From IMG/VR virus record IMGVR_UViG_3300017719_000007, positions 1-64,000 of that record: DNA of 64,000 nucleotides; one strand, given 5' to 3'. Below are positions 18,077 through 26,104 of the stretch, piece by piece; position 1 is the stretch's first letter; the number at the start of each line of letters is the position of its first letter. This DNA is from a virus. The notes beneath the pieces were generated by a model. The model was not told where the DNA came from. It made no database searches and saw only the letters and a list, made by a program, of their open reading frames with translations. Both the position numbers and the translations under genes were made by a program.

Positions 18077-18525
18077 TAAAATTCCTTATCATCTAAGTTT
18101 ATTCTGTTTCTTATTGCAAATGCCATGTTATCTAAAGTCTTAATACATTCATAATAATAATCTATATGTGACTGTAGCATGTCTATTTGTGTTTTTAAAG
18201 AAGACAGATCTGCTTTTATAAATTGATGTTTTTCGCCGTTAGTTAATTTAACATCATAGTTAATTGAATACTCTCGGTATTGATTTTTATAGTACCTATC
18301 CCAAGTAGCATTTCTTTTATATATTGTTGTTTTAAAATCAGTTACTTTATCTAATAAGATTTGTCTATATGACAACATTCTTACTTGACATTCTGATAGT
18401 TCATTCATATTTTTTAGCTTGGATACAAGATCTTTAATCTTAAGTTTCCAATCATCCCTATCTTTGCCTAATCTAATTTCTAGTTGGTCGTTAGCTTCCT
18501 TTATTTGTGTATCGTCAAATGCCAT
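18076..18525 (-). CDS. Small unrecognised protein between primase and uvsW, 149 aa
   Basis: The protein is predicted to be mostly helical, with charged heptad-like stretches (LKIKDLVSKLKNMNE near 27-41) and a Tyr/Arg-rich centre (DRYYKNQYREYSINYD near 75-90). No known motif was recognised. It overlaps its neighbours on both sides by TAATG junctions, so it belongs to the primase-uvsW operon and may serve replication or recombination. It could be an accessory factor to UvsW, but only the position supports this. Confidence 0.65.
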   Translation of the reverse strand: MAFDDTQIKEANDQLEIRLGKDRDDWKLKIKDLVSKLKNMNELSECQVRMLSYRQILLDKVTDFKTTIYKRNATWDRYYKNQYREYSINYDVKLTNGEKHQFIKADLSSLKTQIDMLQSHIDYYYECIKTLDNMAFAIRNRINLDDKEF

Positions 18526-18740
18526 TAAAATATCCCTTTATTATTATTATTTTTTTTGTAACTTTTAATCTTTGGTTGAAACTTTCTTTTAGGTTCTGGT
18601 AAAGAAAATGTTTTATCAATTTTACTAAGCTCTATTTTATCAAATTTAGTAAAGAGTTTTATTTTCTTTTTTGAATTTTCAAAATCATTATAGAAATCAT
18701 CAAACTGTTCGGTCACAAATTCATTATATTTTTTTATCAT
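18525..18740 (-). CDS. Small basic protein with N-terminal capsid-targeting-like peptide, 71 aa
   Basis: The N-terminus MIKKYNEFVTEQF matches the pattern of T4 internal-protein targeting peptides (KTYQEFIAE), with a predicted cut after Glu11. The mature part would be about 60 residues, with an acidic beginning and a Lys/Arg/Asn-rich end (FQPKIKSYKKNNNNKG). T4 internal proteins are likewise small and basic and are ejected with the DNA. It overlaps the primase stop by ATGA and the next gene by TAATG, so it is co-expressed with replication genes, which is unusual for a head protein. The function is otherwise unknown. Confidence 0.6.
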   Translation of the reverse strand: MIKKYNEFVTEQFDDFYNDFENSKKKIKLFTKFDKIELSKIDKTFSLPEPKRKFQPKIKSYKKNNNNKGIF

Positions 18741-19810
18741 AAGAAAATTAAATCTAAATGATTATCTGTAAAATATTTATCCAACTCATTTAAGCACCCA
18801 GTTCTATTCTTAAATTCATACTTAACCAAATCGTTTAAATCTTTTACCTTTTTCTTAGGTATACTAAAGTCCTTTAAATATTTATCCCACATAAAAACCG
18901 TTTGCCCTTTCTTTAGCTTTTGTATCATTTTAGCTTTACCTTCATAGTCATTATCAAACATATATCTTGCTGTAGGAATTTCATCAAAATCTAAAATCTG
19001 TTTTTTAACACCAGTCAAGCCTATTGTATTTGACATAAAGAAAGAATCTATAGGTCCTTCAAATATTGTAAACTCTCTACCTAAATTAACTGTTAAGATA
19101 CCGAATATCATTGATATTTTATTTAAAGAATCTAATTCTTCTTCAGAAACATTTAGTTGCTTTTTTAATCTATCATATATTCTTTCTATATTCCAAGTCT
19201 TATACTTAGGGCCAGTGGTATTTTCTAATGCCCTAACCTGAAATCCTATTATTTTATTTTCTTTATTTAAATTAAAAACATACAACTCTTTACGCCTTGG
19301 GTCATAACCAAATTTTTCGGTCTTATGGTGAAGTAATCTACTCTTAAGATATGGGTAAGCTCTATATGTTAATGAATTAATAGGATATACATTAAACCCT
19401 ACTGCAATCTCATCAAAAGATAATGCTAATTTGTTAGCTTTATCAAATAAATGAAATTCTAAAGTTTCGCCTAAAGAAAAGTTTTTACTATTATCTTTAA
19501 TGTAATTAAGAACATTAATTCTATCATCACCTTCAAAATTTAAATTATGATCCTTTAAGAATACATCTAAACTTTCATGAGCCGAACAATTATAACAATG
19601 AAAATGTAAATTGTTCCAATATAAATTACCTCTCTTTTTTCTAGGTGTATCATGTGAATCACCACAATAAGGACAAGCAAAATTTAATCTTTCTTTACTT
19701 TCTAATATTCTTCTTTTCTCAGGATGAGAATGGTTTTGATGAAGAACTCGGACCACCTTATCGATGATCCGAGCTTTCATTTCAGAAGATATTATTACTT
19801 CTGTTCCCAT
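18737..19810 (-). CDS. gp61: DNA primase, T4 gp61 type
   Basis: This 357-residue protein has a DnaG-type zinc ribbon near the N-terminus: CPYCG at 46-50 and CYNCS at 72-76, with the SHDTPRKKRGNLYWNN loop between. A TOPRIM core follows, with the acidic FEGPIDSFF motif (about residue 250) and the MFDNDYEGK motif (about residue 288). It makes the RNA primers for lagging-strand synthesis and in T4 works with the gp41 helicase, which is not in this window. It lies directly downstream of the gp32 gene and overlaps the start of the next gene by ATGA. The length agrees with T4 gp61 (about 340 residues). Confidence 0.93.
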   Translation of the reverse strand: MGTEVIISSEMKARIIDKVVRVLHQNHSHPEKRRILESKERLNFACPYCGDSHDTPRKKRGNLYWNNLHFHCYNCSAHESLDVFLKDHNLNFEGDDRINVLNYIKDNSKNFSLGETLEFHLFDKANKLALSFDEIAVGFNVYPINSLTYRAYPYLKSRLLHHKTEKFGYDPRRKELYVFNLNKENKIIGFQVRALENTTGPKYKTWNIERIYDRLKKQLNVSEEELDSLNKISMIFGILTVNLGREFTIFEGPIDSFFMSNTIGLTGVKKQILDFDEIPTARYMFDNDYEGKAKMIQKLKKGQTVFMWDKYLKDFSIPKKKVKDLNDLVKYEFKNRTGCLNELDKYFTDNHLDLIFL

Positions 19811-19814
19811 ATGA

Positions 19815-20735
19815 TTAAAGATCTAAACCGTTAATGAAATCATCAAAATCATCTCCCTTAGAAGAATCTTCGGTTTTAGATGTAGTTGCCGTTGCAGAAG
19901 GTGCAGCGGTTTCTGTTACAGTCGCAGCAGCAGCTTTAGTTGCAGCCGGTGCTGGTGCAGATTTTGCAGTAACAGTATCAATAGAAGATCCTGGGTTACT
20001 AAATTGAGATAGTACGCCCATTACTTTATTTCTCTGTTCATCAGTCCATGGTCTGTAGTCAAAGTTGCCTAAATCCGGTGCATCTTTAATGTAATCAAGA
20101 ATTGCAGTTCTTCCTGCGTCATCAGCTGTTACATCGTTACCGTTAATTGACATTGGAGATCTACTCCCTTGGAATTTACATGAATCGTAGTTTGGATAAC
20201 CACCTTTCTTTGAAATTACTAATTCAAAATTCTTTCCTTCAAAAGGATCAAATACTTGAGTAGGTTCATCAAACTGTGGATTTAACTCTTCATCAATTTT
20301 AGTTTTAATCTTGTATCCAAATTTCATTACTTTAATTTGTCCTTCAAGATCTCTGTTTTGTGGATCTTTTACGATTTGTACTAATGCATAAAATACTTCT
20401 CTACGCTTAAGTCCCTCTGACATCTTTTTGTCTACAGCAGATTCAGAGTTTCTAAGTTTAAAGAACATGTCCTGTACAGCACATTTGTCTCCAACCGTTG
20501 AAGGTGAGTCTGCGTAAAAGCCATTGCCATCTCTGTCTTCTAACCAGTAGACATATTTACGAACGAAAGGTTTACGTGGATTTTTTGCATTAGGTAAAAA
20601 CCTAATTAGTGAACGGTAAGTACCGTCTGAACCTTGATCAGGTTTCGGTGTGTAAAGATCGCTTGTTGTTTGCGGTCTGTCTCCAGTGTCTAGGTCCTTG
20701 ACGCTAACACTGAAAATGTCGAATTCATTTGCCAT
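19815..20735 (-). CDS. gp32: Single-stranded DNA-binding protein, T4 gp32 type
   Basis: This 306-residue protein has the three-part layout of gp32: a basic N-terminus, an aromatic-rich OB core (YRSLIRFLPNAKNP near 40-53, YVYWLEDRDGNGFY near 61-74), and an Ala/Thr/Ser-rich linker leading to an acidic tail ending DDFDDFINGLDL. In T4 that tail docks partner replication proteins. A zinc-binding Cys/His cluster as in T4 gp32 is not evident; only two cysteines are seen, at GDKC and DSCK. This may be a lineage difference. It is preceded by a 192-base leader region with a promoter-like box, consistent with separate regulation of this abundant protein, and followed by the primase four bases later. Confidence 0.92.
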   Translation of the reverse strand: MANEFDIFSVSVKDLDTGDRPQTTSDLYTPKPDQGSDGTYRSLIRFLPNAKNPRKPFVRKYVYWLEDRDGNGFYADSPSTVGDKCAVQDMFFKLRNSESAVDKKMSEGLKRREVFYALVQIVKDPQNRDLEGQIKVMKFGYKIKTKIDEELNPQFDEPTQVFDPFEGKNFELVISKKGGYPNYDSCKFQGSRSPMSINGNDVTADDAGRTAILDYIKDAPDLGNFDYRPWTDEQRNKVMGVLSQFSNPGSSIDTVTAKSAPAPAATKAAAATVTETAAPSATATTSKTEDSSKGDDFDDFINGLDL

Positions 20736-20927
20736 TTTAATTGCCTTTTTATTTTACTTTGTTATTAATTGTGGATATAACGCAGCTCTGCCTATTTTTA
20801 ATTTGCCCGGGTATTGCCAATATACTTTGCCTTGTTATATGCCTGTTTATAAGTCCCTGAATATATCAGTTCCTTTGTTTATTATATATTCATATCTCTA
20901 CTTAGTTTCAGACTAAATAGAACTTTT
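20736..20927 (-). promoter_or_regulatory. gp32 leader region with promoter-like box and stem-loop
   Basis: This 192-base gap has no gene. The box GAATATATA (20883-20891 on the coding strand) followed by ATAAACAAAG could start a transcript with a leader of about 130-140 bases for the gp32 gene, room for the autoregulatory RNA structure known from T4 gene 32. Next to it CTATTTAGT and ACTAAGTAG (about 20898-20920) form a 9-pair stem with a 5-base loop. Read on the plus strand, that stem is followed by AACTTTTTT and would look like a terminator for antisense transcripts. Confidence 0.5.
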
Positions 20928-21194
20928 TTATTGTAAAATAGCGGTTACATCATTTTCTCTGATGCTGAATATAGTTTCATCATTATATTTAAATTCAGTT
21001 CCAGCTAAATCATGAAATAGGACTCTTGCCCCAACTTTGTAATCCTCATCCTCTATATCATTACCTACAGATATGATTGTTCCAGAATAAGGTGGAGCAT
21101 ACTGACCTTCGGTTTTAGGTACATATATACTACCTATTTTCTCTGGTAGTTCATCTTTTTTAATAAATATTCTATTTTTTATTGCTTTTATCAT
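20928..21194 (-). CDS. gp31: GroES-like cochaperonin (T4 gp31 functional analogue)
   Basis: This 88-residue protein has the GroES fold pattern: AIKNRIFIKKDEL at 4-16, a mobile-loop region with VPKTEGQYAPPYSG near 25-38, then GTIISVGND and KVGARVLFHDLAGTEF, and a final IRENDVTAILQ strand. Phage cochaperonins of this type cap the host GroEL so that it can fold the large major capsid protein. It is nearer to bacterial GroES (about 97 residues) than T4 gp31 is. The gene is flanked by an inverted pair of 13-base sequences (ACTTAGTTTCAGA at 20900-20912 and its complement at 21200-21212). Confidence 0.88.
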   Translation of the reverse strand: MIKAIKNRIFIKKDELPEKIGSIYVPKTEGQYAPPYSGTIISVGNDIEDEDYKVGARVLFHDLAGTEFKYNDETIFSIRENDVTAILQ

Positions 21195-21300
21195 AATATT
21201 CTGAAACTAAGTTCTAATTGCTATATATAAAATTTAACAGATTGAAGAAAGAAAAGTATGTAATTACTAGACATAAAAGTATTTAGTGGTTTTCTATGTA
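21195..21300 (-). promoter_or_regulatory. Intergenic region upstream of the cochaperonin gene
   Basis: This 106-base AT-rich gap contains a TTTTATATATAGC stretch on the coding strand (about 21223-21235) that could be a minus-10 element, and the second copy of the 13-base inverted sequence just before the ATG. No gene is visible. Confidence 0.3.
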
Positions 21301-21975
21301 TTAAGTATTCAATGACCACCCTTTTTCTTTATTAGCATTTAATATAAAATACGCATCTACTAAGTCATCTATAGGTTTAGGGATCTTTTCTGTAAAGTCT
21401 TTACCTTGAGTCCATTTCCATAATTTAGTTTTCCTTAAATCTTTATCATTAAAAACGTCATCTTGGAAAGCCTTTACCATATAATGTTTGTTTGCATTAC
21501 CTTTTCCAGCTAATTTCTTTACGTGAGATGGTTGATATATTGAAATATTTTCTACACCCCAAGCATTAACTATTTCATTTCTTAAAAATGTATTATACTG
21601 AACTATGTCAATAAATGAGTTACCTTTTGAACCATACGAAAAACCTTCTAATGCAATCTTATGGTTTTCGGTTCCATATAATGTTATTAAAATATTTGAA
21701 ATTAAGTCTGCTATATTTTGACCATCCGTGAGTTTTTCCCGTTCCCTAAGTAAAAAGTCTTTATCTTTTACTTGTCTATAATACGGAAATCCTAATATAG
21801 TTTTATCATCTACTAACTCTTTATGTATGGAGAACGCTTTAGGTATTTTTTTACCAGCATCATCCCATATTCTATTTCCGTAATTGAAAAATGTAATAAA
21901 TGTGTATTTGCCTTTATGGTCCTGTGTGCAAGTACCTGGGCTGTTTAAGGAGAAGTCTATACCTGTGTAAATCAA
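21301..21975 (-). CDS. RuvC-like Holliday-junction resolvase / RNase H-fold nuclease
   Basis: The frame opens directly after an in-frame TAA, and the first usable codon is TTG at 21975. No ATG precedes the catalytic GIDFSLNSPG (residues 5-14, D7), so a TTG start is needed. Further acidic residues fit a RuvC-type active site: E110 in ALEGFSYG, then D203/D204 and D207 in PIDDLVDAY. SIYQPSHVKKLAGKGNANK (145-163) matches the substrate-loop region of RuvC proteins. It probably cuts branched DNA before packaging, standing in for T4 endonuclease VII, which has a different fold. It lies between a head-targeted small protein and the cochaperonin gene. Confidence 0.82.
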   Translation of the reverse strand: MIYTGIDFSLNSPGTCTQDHKGKYTFITFFNYGNRIWDDAGKKIPKAFSIHKELVDDKTILGFPYYRQVKDKDFLLREREKLTDGQNIADLISNILITLYGTENHKIALEGFSYGSKGNSFIDIVQYNTFLRNEIVNAWGVENISIYQPSHVKKLAGKGNANKHYMVKAFQDDVFNDKDLRKTKLWKWTQGKDFTEKIPKPIDDLVDAYFILNANKEKGWSLNT

Positions 21976-21985
21976 TTATATTAAA

Positions 21986-22342
21986 TTATAGTCTCTTACC
22001 TAATACCGCACCTAATGCAGCACCGATTAATCGACTGGTTAATAAATCATATAAAGCACCCTTTTGGATACCTAGTACTTTTGCAATTGCTTTCCCTACA
22101 GATTTTCCTAATGCAAAACCGGTGAGTCCACCTAAGACAGATCCTAATATACCTTCATTAATAATCTCTTCCATAATAATCTCTAAGTCTTTACCATTAT
22201 TATGTTCTTCCATGATTCTATCAACTGCATTATCAATTGCAGCTTCTTGTTCTTCTGTTAAATCATAAGATTCATTTAATAGATTTTGTATGTCTACCGA
22301 TTCATTATGATTTTCAGTAAGATAGTCTTTAAATGTTTTCAT
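21986..22342 (-). CDS. Glycine-zipper protein with capsid-targeting-like N-terminus, 118 aa
   Basis: MKTFKDYLTE at 1-10 is almost a copy of the T4 internal-protein targeting peptide (MKTYQEFIAE), with the predicted cut after Glu10. Residues 17-62 are acidic and helical. Residues 63-117 are Gly/Ala/Leu-rich with repeated small-x3-small spacing (GSVLGGLTGFALGKSVG, then LIGAALGAVLGK). That pattern is typical of membrane-inserting glycine zippers. A head-packaged, membrane-active ejection or pilot protein is a plausible role but is inferred. It is followed by the RuvC-like gene and preceded by the tail-tube-fold gene. A variant promoter box (TAATATATAAAC) lies upstream. Confidence 0.7.
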   Translation of the reverse strand: MKTFKDYLTENHNESVDIQNLLNESYDLTEEQEAAIDNAVDRIMEEHNNGKDLEIIMEEIINEGILGSVLGGLTGFALGKSVGKAIAKVLGIQKGALYDLLTSRLIGAALGAVLGKRL

Positions 22343-22364
22343 TGCTTTTCTATTTGTTTATATA

Positions 22365-22919
22365 TTAGACAAGATTAACCTTAGTTTCTAAAATGTTATA
22401 AGTAAAGTTAATATCAAAGGTTTGGAATTCTATTGTGTTACTTGAGAAATTTAAATCTAATGCGCTTACACCTGTCATTATCATATCTTTCATTTGGCAA
22501 GTTACAAAAATATTACCATCCCCGTCTATCATTTGTAAGCCTATACCTTCAGGCACAAATGGATTTTTTCCACTTTGCTTATAATAGTATTCAAATACTT
22601 CAATAGCCATCCAGTAATTTACCCAACCATCAAATGCTTGCATAGTTACAGTTAACTCTTTATCAAAAAGTTCTTGCTTAGGTAAGCTGGTTCTAAATCT
22701 TCTGGTGTTACCTGGGAAATCATTTTGTGTTACTGGGTCAAAGCTAGGTCCTGGTAAATTCATTGACTGTATACCATAATTAAAATAGTCAATAGGTTCT
22801 TTTATCATTGCACCTGGCATTCTATTTAAGTATGGTTTATATTTATCTGAAATTTCCTTAGGTATAAAATTTCTAGGAAATTCAAATTTAAACTGATTAT
22901 TTCTTGCGCTTAATATCAT
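22365..22919 (-). CDS. Tail-tube-fold protein (gp19/gp54-like), 184 aa
   Basis: The order of elements fits the tail-tube fold. There is an early SMNLPGPSF turn (about 52-60), then a central FDKELTVTMQAFDGWVNYW segment (about 85-103) in the position of the conserved W/D stretch of tube proteins. It ends in a final strand pair with NTIEFQTFDINFTYN, comparable to the C-terminal NEIQTFEVTL of T4 gp19. The length (184) is near that of gp19 (163). It is either the main tube subunit or a tube/baseplate initiator. No tail sheath gene is adjacent, which weakens the first option. Confidence 0.6.
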   Translation of the reverse strand: MILSARNNQFKFEFPRNFIPKEISDKYKPYLNRMPGAMIKEPIDYFNYGIQSMNLPGPSFDPVTQNDFPGNTRRFRTSLPKQELFDKELTVTMQAFDGWVNYWMAIEVFEYYYKQSGKNPFVPEGIGLQMIDGDGNIFVTCQMKDMIMTGVSALDLNFSSNTIEFQTFDINFTYNILETKVNLV

Positions 22920-22929
22920 ATCCTATTTA

Positions 22930-23952
22930 TTATGAAATTCGCCTAAAGCTGGTTGGGAAGCTTATTGCATTTTTTGTTGTATTAAAACTTTGATTAGCTC
23001 TAGCCGATTGTCTAAAGAATCTTCTATACCTAGCCTTTGATTTAGCTTGGTTAGCCCTAACTGCTAAACTCATTACTTGCAGTTTCTTTTTTCTAGCAAG
23101 ATCCGCTCTTAATTGAGCATTTCTAGATTCTTCTATTGCCAATTCAGCCTCGGTACTTCCTAACTGATTTGATAGAACCTCAACCTGATCTGCTAATGCA
23201 ATATTAGAATTTTCTAAAGCTATAATAGTTGAATTTAATTCTTCTATAGTAGATAATAACTCTGCTTGGTTTGCTTCATAATTTAATATCTGTAATTGCA
23301 ATCTCGCAAGCTCATCTGAATATAAGGCAGCTTGTGCTTCCATTTTGGATGTCATGCTTTCTTGTGCTGCATCGGTTAAGCCTAAGAATGTACCTGTATA
23401 CAATACACTTTCGTCACTAACACCATTTACATCTTCCATTCTAGTAGAGATATAAAAGTTATTATTATCTAAAGATAAAATCTTTTTTGAGCTTTCTTTG
23501 TCTATTCTAAATAATACTTGCCCTTGTGATAAATCGACGTTTTGTACCTGTGTCCAATTAGGAATTCTAATTTCATCATTTTCCCCAACAAAAACTAAAG
23601 TAAGGGTACCTACATTACTAAGATCTATTGGTGACTCAGCGGTATTAACGAAAGCCGCAGCTTCATTAGGGTTTTCTTGTTTTTGGTTAGCCGGATCAAC
23701 AGGAACAGATCCTACGGTATCATCATATAAAGTAAAGATAATATAATCATCAAAAGGTGATATTCGTATTGTACCATCACCGTTAGGTAAAGTTCTAGCA
23801 TTAGGATCTAATACTATAAATCTCTGAAAAAATTCTTGGTAAGGTTTAGTGGTAGCTACATTTGTTGAAACTCCAATAGGTGCAGTTGATGCCAATGGTA
23901 TTGACTTTGCTGGTTTTGTAAATGCGCTTACCTTGTTATTCTGTTCCGCCAT
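22930..23952 (-). CDS. Structural protein with beta domain, coiled coil and basic tail, 340 aa
   Basis: Residues 1-190 look like a beta-rich domain (FFQRFIVLDPNAR, then DDYIIFTLYDD). A coiled coil occupies about residues 195-285 (MEAQAALYSDELARLQLQIL, then heptads through AELAIEESRN), and a basic C-terminal tail follows (RANQAKSKARYRRFFRQSAR). The architecture fits a trimeric or dimeric virion protein such as a fibre connector or tape-like rod, but no family was recognised. The gene overlaps the upstream 461-residue gene by 17 bases, so the two are probably co-translated and may work together. Confidence 0.65.
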   Translation of the reverse strand: MAEQNNKVSAFTKPAKSIPLASTAPIGVSTNVATTKPYQEFFQRFIVLDPNARTLPNGDGTIRISPFDDYIIFTLYDDTVGSVPVDPANQKQENPNEAAAFVNTAESPIDLSNVGTLTLVFVGENDEIRIPNWTQVQNVDLSQGQVLFRIDKESSKKILSLDNNNFYISTRMEDVNGVSDESVLYTGTFLGLTDAAQESMTSKMEAQAALYSDELARLQLQILNYEANQAELLSTIEELNSTIIALENSNIALADQVEVLSNQLGSTEAELAIEESRNAQLRADLARKKKLQVMSLAVRANQAKSKARYRRFFRQSARANQSFNTTKNAISFPTSFRRIS

Positions 23953-25321
23953 TGCTTTCTGTTATTGTTTGTATTTTAGCTGGAGATATTGCAGCCTTTA
24001 CATTTAACTTATCTCTAAATGAAGTTACATATTTAGTTTTTACTACCATTTTTTCAACCACCTTTTCAGTTGTCTGTCCAGGTAACCCAGCACCACCTCC
24101 ATTATTAACTATAATGTTATTACCATCATCTGCCGCTATCTGATTATATACATTAGCCACAGTAGGAACAACACCTAAATTTATTTTCATTAAACGCCTA
24201 CCATATTTCTTAACATCAAATGAGGTTAATTTAGCTTGCTTAATTATCTGCGTATTATTTGCTCTATTATAAATTCTTAGAACATAATTAATAGTAAAGG
24301 ATGCAGCAACAGCACTATTTAAAATAATTGGCCTAAATAATATTGGTTCATTAAATTGTGTAGTCTGAGTAAATACTTGTGTACTAGTTTTTGTAAAAAT
24401 TGTATCTATCTGTTCGCTTACATTAATTTCATGAAATACTATATTGTCTAATCCACCTGACTCGGCATTTAATTGCATTATAAAATCTTGAAATGTAGAA
24501 CCGGTAACTTGGCCAGATAATTCAAAATAATCTCCCCCATCTGATTCAATTACACTTGCATATAGATTATCATAAATATCTCTACTTGGTAATGTAACTG
24601 AATTAATTTCTTCAACGTTATAATAACTATAGCTATTTTCAATTATAGTTTCATAAATACCTGTTGCTTTAAACGTAATAGTAGGGGTATTTAAAAATCC
24701 TTGACCTTCTGTTAATTTATTTCCTAAAGAATTTGTATCTGTAGTAAGGTTAGGCGTATTATTCATAAAGAATAAAGATGGAACCATCCACTCTATATAT
24801 GATGCGTAAAGTTTATCATTTATTAAAACTGGATCTGGATTAAATACTGGAGTATCAGTCTTTAAGAAATTTATGGAAGATAAATTTAACATTACACCAT
24901 CTCTCCTTGGAACTAATGTTTCAAATATAATACCGTCATACCCTGTAAAAGAAAACCCTGATATAAAATGTACTCTTATTTTATCATATGCAATATTTTG
25001 CTCTGGTGAAAATGATTGTAATAAATTAGCAGTATCAGTTAATAAAGGATCAAAATCATTATAAGGTACACCTATGTCGGTATCTAAATAAGCATACTGA
25101 GTTTTATTTTTGTTGATTGCAGCAGCAGAAATATCTGTATAATTACCTATCTCGGCTGAAACATTACTCGTATTAAATAAATAGCTACCACCTGTATGAC
25201 CATCCCTCATTATATCTATAGGGTAATCAGCACTATTAAGTTCGGTTGGATTAGATTGACTAGTATAAATATACTCTAATAATATTCCGTCCGATAATTG
25301 TAAAAATTTAGATGATTCCAT
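23936..25321 (-). CDS. Unrecognised structural protein, 461 aa
   Basis: The protein is beta-rich with many Asn, Thr and Ile, has no transmembrane segment, and carries a Gly-rich linker near residue 405 (NNGGGAGLPGQ) followed by a Lys/Val-rich strand (EKVVEKMVVKTKYVTS). Its place among large virion proteins and its composition suggest a tail or baseplate component. The stop lies inside the next gene (17-base overlap). The ATG is preceded at five bases by TAAATAAATA, which includes the upstream stop codon. The function is unknown. Confidence 0.6.
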   Translation of the reverse strand: MESSKFLQLSDGILLEYIYTSQSNPTELNSADYPIDIMRDGHTGGSYLFNTSNVSAEIGNYTDISAAAINKNKTQYAYLDTDIGVPYNDFDPLLTDTANLLQSFSPEQNIAYDKIRVHFISGFSFTGYDGIIFETLVPRRDGVMLNLSSINFLKTDTPVFNPDPVLINDKLYASYIEWMVPSLFFMNNTPNLTTDTNSLGNKLTEGQGFLNTPTITFKATGIYETIIENSYSYYNVEEINSVTLPSRDIYDNLYASVIESDGGDYFELSGQVTGSTFQDFIMQLNAESGGLDNIVFHEINVSEQIDTIFTKTSTQVFTQTTQFNEPILFRPIILNSAVAASFTINYVLRIYNRANNTQIIKQAKLTSFDVKKYGRRLMKINLGVVPTVANVYNQIAADDGNNIIVNNGGGAGLPGQTTEKVVEKMVVKTKYVTSFRDKLNVKAAISPAKIQTITESNGGTE

Positions 25322-25333
25322 TTTTTTATTTAT

Positions 25334-26104
25334 TTACCATTGCAAAAACTTAGGAGTGTAATTTAAACCTACACCAACATAAGGCGCAAATCCATTACCG
25401 CTTAGACCAACACCTAGTTGTAATCCTAGTCCTAATGTTTTTCTATTTTGATATTGCAAATCTTTAAATGCCTTACTTCTTTGATCAATTAATATTCCTT
25501 CAGCACTATTAAAAGTAGTACCAGGATAGTCTGTTGAAAGATTTACAAATAATTCTTTTGTTTTATTATCTCTTATTAGCGAAGCAGATAAAAATATATT
25601 TTGCTTTAGATCAATAGTTGCATTACCAAAGTCTATAGAAGTTTTGCCAATTTCATACGGGACAAAAACTCCTACTTCTCTAAAGCTTTTCCCCCAAGAC
25701 GCAGTATCCGAAAAAGTTAACGCTGAATTAAAATTTCCTACTATTGTATCAACGACAACTACAGGTACTTCTTTTATAACTTCCTCTATTACGGTTTCCG
25801 TTTTTATTACCGTTAATGGTGGCTTTCCTTTTTCGTATTCTAATTCATCTTCAATTTCTTCTAATGATAAATTTAAAGCTCGTATCTCTGCGGCTGCATT
25901 ACCATTTTTATCAATATAATTTTCTATTGTATCTAATGAAGCTTTCCAATTATTCTCAATTCTACTTGCTTCACCTTTGGCCTCGTCCGTTGCTTGACAT
26001 TGTCTTAGTAATAAAATACATAACACTACAATACCTCCTAGTAAAAACATTCTTGTGTTTTTAGGATCAGTAAGTATTCCTATTATGTTTTTTAAAATTA
26101 TCAT
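25334..26104 (-). CDS. Membrane-anchored coiled-coil protein, spanin-like layout, 256 aa
   Basis: Residues 18-34 (NTRMFLLGGIVVLCILL) form one transmembrane helix, followed by Cys36 and a charged coiled coil to about residue 95. A short Val-rich stretch (EEVIKEVPVVVVD) and a beta-rich domain come next. The last 35 residues alternate Gly and hydrophobic residues (LGLGLQLGVGLSG, then PYVGVGLNYTPK), as in outer-membrane-like beta hairpins. An inner-membrane anchor plus periplasmic rod plus outer-membrane-seeking end would suit a unimolecular spanin or other lysis or ejection factor of a Gram-negative phage. No sequence family was recognised, so this is architectural inference. Its ATG overlaps the stop of the small coiled-coil gene (ATGA). 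Confidence 0.6.
   Translation of the reverse strand: MIILKNIIGILTDPKNTRMFLLGGIVVLCILLLRQCQATDEAKGEASRIENNWKASLDTIENYIDKNGNAAAEIRALNLSLEEIEDELEYEKGKPPLTVIKTETVIEEVIKEVPVVVVDTIVGNFNSALTFSDTASWGKSFREVGVFVPYEIGKTSIDFGNATIDLKQNIFLSASLIRDNKTKELFVNLSTDYPGTTFNSAEGILIDQRSKAFKDLQYQNRKTLGLGLQLGVGLSGNGFAPYVGVGLNYTPKFLQW

Noticed and set aside
20896-20930. Intrinsic terminator on the plus strand next to the gp32 leader
   Set aside because: The stem and T-run are real, but no plus-strand gene exists to be terminated, so I list it only as a hairpin in the leader region.
21195-21300. Possible tRNA or small RNA in the gap before the cochaperonin gene
   Set aside because: No cloverleaf arms, TTCGA-type loop or anticodon stem could be laid out. 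The sequence is simple and AT-rich. The same was true for the other gaps.
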